A stretch of 64,000 nt of DNA. Origin: VXYL01 sp965243175. Lineage in GTDB: Bacteria; Pseudomonadota; Gammaproteobacteria; Pseudomonadales; Azotimanducaceae. The notes under the pieces are model-generated. The model ran no database searches, was not told where the DNA came from, and worked only from the letters and a program-made list of their open reading frames with translations. Shown one piece after another: positions 61,342-64,000 of the stretch (position 1 is the stretch's first letter; each line of letters begins with the position of its first letter). The stretch lies in contig OZ251532.1 of NCBI GenBank assembly GCA_965243175.1, positions 2,604,001-2,668,000 on the forward strand. The letters are read 5' to 3'. The position numbers were made by a program, and so were the translations under genes.

Positions 61342-62502
61342 CTACTTCGAGAGTTGGTTCATGCCCTCTTCCAGGCCGCGGATGGTGAGGGGGTACATTT
61401 GGCCGTCCACTAGGTCCTGGGTCATGGCGACCGAGCTTGAGTATTCCCAGGTTTCCTGGGGTGTGGGGTTGATCCAGACGAGTTTGTCGTAGGCGGTCAT
61501 GAAGCGCATCATCCAGGCGGCGCCGGGTTCTTCGTTCCAGTGTTCGACGCTGCCGCCGGCGTGGGTGATCTCGTAGGGGGCCATGGTGGCATCGCCGACG
61601 AAGACCACTTTGTAGTCGCGGGCGTACTTGTTGAGGATTTCCCAAGTTGGGATGCGTTCGTTCATGCGGCGGCGGTTGTCCCTCCACACCGATTCGTAGA
61701 GGAAGTTGTGGAAGTAGTAGCTTTCCATGTGCTTGAACTCGGTGTGCGACGCCGAGAACAGCTCCTCGCAGATCTTCACGTGGGCGTCCATGGAACCGCC
61801 GATGTCGAAGAAGAGCAGCACCTTCACCGTGTTGCGGCGTTCCGGGCGCATGCGGATGTCCAACATGCCGCCGTTGTGGGCGGTCGAACGAATCGTGTTG
61901 TCCATGTCCAGCTCGTCTTCGCGGCCGGTGCGGGCGAACTTCCGCAGGCGGCGCAGCGCCAGCTTGATGTTGCGCGTGCCCAGTTCCACGGAGTCGTCCA
62001 GGTTCTTGTACTGGCGCTGATCCCACACCTTCTTCGCTTTCTTCTTCTTGCCGCGCCCGGGGCCGCCCGGGCCCTTCCGGCCTTGGCGTTCGGCGTTGCC
62101 TTCCTGGCCCTCCTTGGCCTTGGCTTCTTCGGCTTTCTGGGCCTCGTCCCGGGCCTTGCGGAAGGCTTCGATGAGCTTCTCCAAGCCGCCTAGGGATTTG
62201 ATCTGCTCCAACTCCTGGGGGGTGAGGTTCTTCTCGAACTCGCGGCGCAGCCATTCGTCCGGGATGAGCGATTCCAGCAATCCGTGCAGGTTCTCCAAAC
62301 CCTTGAAGTAGGCGCTGAAGGCGCGGTCGAACTTGTCGTAGTTCTTTTCGTCCTTCACCATGCAGGTGCGCGAGAGCAGGTAGAAGTCGTCGATGCTGCT
62401 GTAGATCACGCGCTGGTCGATAGCGGCGATCAAGTCCATGAGTTCGCGGATCGTCACCGGCACCTTGTAGCGGCGCAGAGCCAGAAAGAAGTTGATCAGC
62501 AT
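61342..62502 (-). CDS. VWA-domain protein of the CoxE type
   Basis: 386 residues. The MIDAS motif is LLFFDIGGSMDAHV near residue 230 (DxGxS), with later RIPTWEILNKYARDYKVVFVGDATMAPYEI. The N-terminal part is helical and includes a Lys/Glu-rich stretch (about residues 110-160). CoxE-type VWA proteins work with MoxR ATPases in metal insertion or complex assembly; the MoxR gene is directly upstream, 55 bases away. GGGGAGGG precedes ATG 62502. Confidence 0.85.
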   Translation of the reverse strand: MLINFFLALRRYKVPVTIRELMDLIAAIDQRVIYSSIDDFYLLSRTCMVKDEKNYDKFDRAFSAYFKGLENLHGLLESLIPDEWLRREFEKNLTPQELEQIKSLGGLEKLIEAFRKARDEAQKAEEAKAKEGQEGNAERQGRKGPGGPGRGKKKKAKKVWDQRQYKNLDDSVELGTRNIKLALRRLRKFARTGREDELDMDNTIRSTAHNGGMLDIRMRPERRNTVKVLLFFDIGGSMDAHVKICEELFSASHTEFKHMESYYFHNFLYESVWRDNRRRMNERIPTWEILNKYARDYKVVFVGDATMAPYEITHAGGSVEHWNEEPGAAWMMRFMTAYDKLVWINPTPQETWEYSSSVAMTQDLVDGQMYPLTIRGLEEGMNQLSK

Positions 62503-62557
62503 GGCGTGCCCTCCCCGTCGCCGCCTGGTTTTCGCAGTCGCTCGATGCGCTCGGTGT

Positions 62558-63406
62558 TCAGCCGCGGCTGTCGCGCCGGTTCATGAACGCCAGCCGTTCC
62601 AGCAAGTGGACGTCCTGCTCGTTCTTCACCAGGGCGCCGTAGAGCGGCGGGATGGCCTTGCTCGGGTCGCGGTTGGTGAGGATTTCGTCCGGGATGTCGT
62701 CCGCCATCAGGAGCTTCAGCCAGTCGATGAGTTCGGACGTGGAGGGCTTCTTCTTGAGCCCCGGCACCTTGCGCACGTCGAAGAATATCTCCATCGCTTC
62801 CTTCACCAAGTGTTGCTTGATGCTCGGGAAGTGGACTTCGACGATCTGCTCCATCGTCTCGCGGTCGGGGAAGTTGATGTAGTGGAAGAAGCAGCGGCGA
62901 AGGAAGGCGTCCGGCAGTTCCTTCTCGTTGTTCGAGGTGATGACGACGATGGGACGGTGCTTGGCGACGACCGTCTCGTTCAGCTCGTAGACGAAGAACT
63001 CCATGCGGTCGAGTTCCTGCAGCAGGTCGTTGGGGAACTCGATGTCGGCCTTGTCGATCTCGTCGATGAGCAGCACCACGCGCTCGTCGGCCTCGAACGC
63101 CTCCCAGAGCTTGCCCTTCTTGATGTAGTTGCGGATGTCCGCCACGCGCTCGTCGCCAAGCTGCGAATCGCGCAGCCGCGACACCGCGTCGTACTCGTAG
63201 AGGCCCTGCAGCGCTTTCGTCTGCGACTTGATGTGCCAGGAGATCAGCCGCAGGCCGAGGGTCTGGGCCACCTCCTCCGCGAGCAGCGTCTTGCCGGTGC
63301 CGGGCTCGCCCTTCACCAGCAGCGGGCGTTCGAGCTTCACCGCGGCGTCGACCGCCATCGAGAGTTCGTCGGTGGAGATGTAGGTGTCGGTGCTGTCGAA
63401 GATCAT
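62558..63406 (-). CDS. MoxR-family AAA+ ATPase
   Basis: 282 residues from ATG 63406. Walker A VKGEPGTGKTLLAEE (33-43), Walker B VVLLIDEIDKAD, sensor 1 VVITSNNEKELPDAFLRRC with the arginine finger and the MoxR-type insertion. It probably remodels a target protein together with the VWA protein that follows. The longer upstream frame is noise: it has no coding character and reads over the membrane-protein gene. Confidence 0.9.
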   Translation of the reverse strand: MIFDSTDTYISTDELSMAVDAAVKLERPLLVKGEPGTGKTLLAEEVAQTLGLRLISWHIKSQTKALQGLYEYDAVSRLRDSQLGDERVADIRNYIKKGKLWEAFEADERVVLLIDEIDKADIEFPNDLLQELDRMEFFVYELNETVVAKHRPIVVITSNNEKELPDAFLRRCFFHYINFPDRETMEQIVEVHFPSIKQHLVKEAMEIFFDVRKVPGLKKKPSTSELIDWLKLLMADDIPDEILTNRDPSKAIPPLYGALVKNEQDVHLLERLAFMNRRDSRG

Positions 63407-63464
63407 CCAGTGTTCCGTGGTCGAAGCGCCAAGGCGCGGGGTGCGGGCATACTCCGCAAAGGGG

Positions 63465-63878
63465 CTACTGTACCTTGTTTTGCGATGCGATGACCTTCGG
63501 CGTTGAACGCCGTGCCTGCCGTGCGGCGCGAGGGCGCTCTCTTCGCGCCGGGCGCCCTCTGGCGATGCGGTGCGCGACCGCGACCACCAAGGCGCCGGCG
63601 AACACCGCCGCGGCCGTTGCCGCGGCCCTGGTTGCTGGCGTGAGCGCGTCGGCGCCGTCCTCGAACAGCCAGCGGAAGACGGCCACGACGAGGGCGGGCG
63701 CGATGTGCTCGCCATCGAAGCGATGTGGCACCACGGCCCAGGCCAGCACCAGGCCAGCCAGCGGCCAGCGCAAGGGACGGCTGTACCGCCAAGCGTTCGC
63801 GGCAACGAAGGCGAGCGCGCTGGCGCCGAGGCCGAAGACGACGATGACGAGCCAGGCCAGCACGTAGCCGGTGTTCAT
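63465..63878 (-). CDS. Membrane protein with about three transmembrane helices, unknown
   Basis: 137 residues. Hydrophobic segments: TGYVLAWLVIVVFGLGASAL, PLAGLVLAWAVVP and AAATAAAVFAGALVVAVA, then a basic cytoplasmic tail of Arg/Lys. The start ATG 63878 overlaps the stop of the preceding frame as ATGA. It lies in the operon of MoxR and the VWA protein, which suggests a partner at the membrane. No family recognised. Confidence 0.6.
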   Translation of the reverse strand: MNTGYVLAWLVIVVFGLGASALAFVAANAWRYSRPLRWPLAGLVLAWAVVPHRFDGEHIAPALVVAVFRWLFEDGADALTPATRAAATAAAVFAGALVVAVAHRIARGRPARRERPRAARQARRSTPKVIASQNKVQ

Positions 63879-64000
63879 TCGTCCGGCTCCACCCAGCGCA
63901 GGATGTACGCTTCCATGTCTTCGTCCGGATGAACCGCTTCCTCAGAGACGACACTGCCGGCGATGCTCGCGCCAGCCTTCGCCACCGTGCCCGGATCGCC
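63875..64000 (-). CDS. C-terminal end of a gene (runs off the window)
   Basis: 42 codons with stop TGA at 63875-63877, overlapping the next start. The visible end reads VSSEEAVH-like VVSEEAVHPDEDMEA and YILRWVEPDE. The product cannot be identified from this piece. Its coupling places it in the operon with the membrane protein, MoxR and VWA genes. Confidence 0.55.
   Translation of the reverse strand, partial: GDPGTVAKAGASIAGSVVSEEAVHPDEDMEAYILRWVEPDE

Overview
The window is high-GC bacterial DNA, almost fully packed with genes on both strands. It most likely comes from a gammaproteobacterium. The best pointer is the run purM / DUF2066 protein / CDP-alcohol phosphatidyltransferase / hda at 27.9-31.6 kb, a neighbourhood typical of that class. 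That placement is inference; there is no rRNA or other marker gene here, and I saw no tRNA.

Layout. 0-14 kb: a lipoprotein-like metallo-beta-lactamase-fold hydrolase, a small membrane protein, then a leftward operon with a GT4 glycosyltransferase, an NAD-sugar epimerase, a 54-residue protein and an O-methyltransferase. With these lie catabolic-type genes: 2-hydroxyacid dehydrogenases, two phytanoyl-CoA-dioxygenase-like enzymes, an SDR, an enolase-superfamily enzyme and a Gfo/Idh oxidoreductase. 14.2-27.9 kb: a complete CRISPR-Cas locus of type I-G (formerly I-U), with csb1(cas7), csb2(cas5-cas6), a cas3 whose HD domain is C-terminal, an unnamed Cascade-subunit candidate, cas4, cas1 and cas2. 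It is followed by an array of 72 repeats and 71 spacers. Most of the cas genes overlap by 1-13 bases, so they form one operon. The array ends 4 bases from the purM stop codon.

27.9-34.9 kb: housekeeping genes (purM, DUF2066, CDP-alcohol transferase, hda, a MurG-like glycosyltransferase, serA, an alpha/beta hydrolase). 35.0-38.3 kb: an accessory patch with a membrane-anchored PLD-like protein coupled to a small membrane protein, and an m5C methyltransferase coupled to a NotI-family endonuclease reading frame broken by two frameshifts. 38.4-43.1 kb: an LLM flavin oxidoreductase, a probable phosphodiester-glycosidase-like lipoprotein without a normal start codon, and a two-subunit molybdenum hydroxylase (Tat-exported large subunit plus 2Fe-2S subunit). 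43.3-47.2 kb: a glycan cluster (GT2, asparagine synthetase, GT4). 47.3-52 kb: N-acyl-D-amino-acid deacylase-like amidohydrolase, two LLM oxidoreductases and an SRPBCC protein. 52.0-54.3 kb: a two-gene module (TOPRIM-like DUF4276 protein plus AAA ATPase), then about 450 bases with only a gene remnant. 54.3-58 kb: extended SDR, HpcH/HpaI aldolase, orphan DNA methyltransferase, enoyl-CoA hydratase. 57.9-61.3 kb: a large secreted protein of nine PPC-like repeats with an internal duplication. 61.3-64 kb: a MoxR/VWA pair and a membrane protein.

Three things cut across the map. Defence genes recur at three places (type I-G CRISPR, a broken restriction-modification pair, an ATPase/TOPRIM pair). A palindromic 42-46 base repeat family appears upstream of three leftward genes, in two places as tandem triplets. 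Several genes are arranged as tightly overlapping pairs, which helps assign partners to unknown proteins. The strongest candidates for something little described are the DUF4276/ATPase pair, the PLD-like/membrane-protein pair beside the damaged NotI-type locus, and the unnamed Cas subunit. All functional assignments rest on motifs read by eye, not on database searches.
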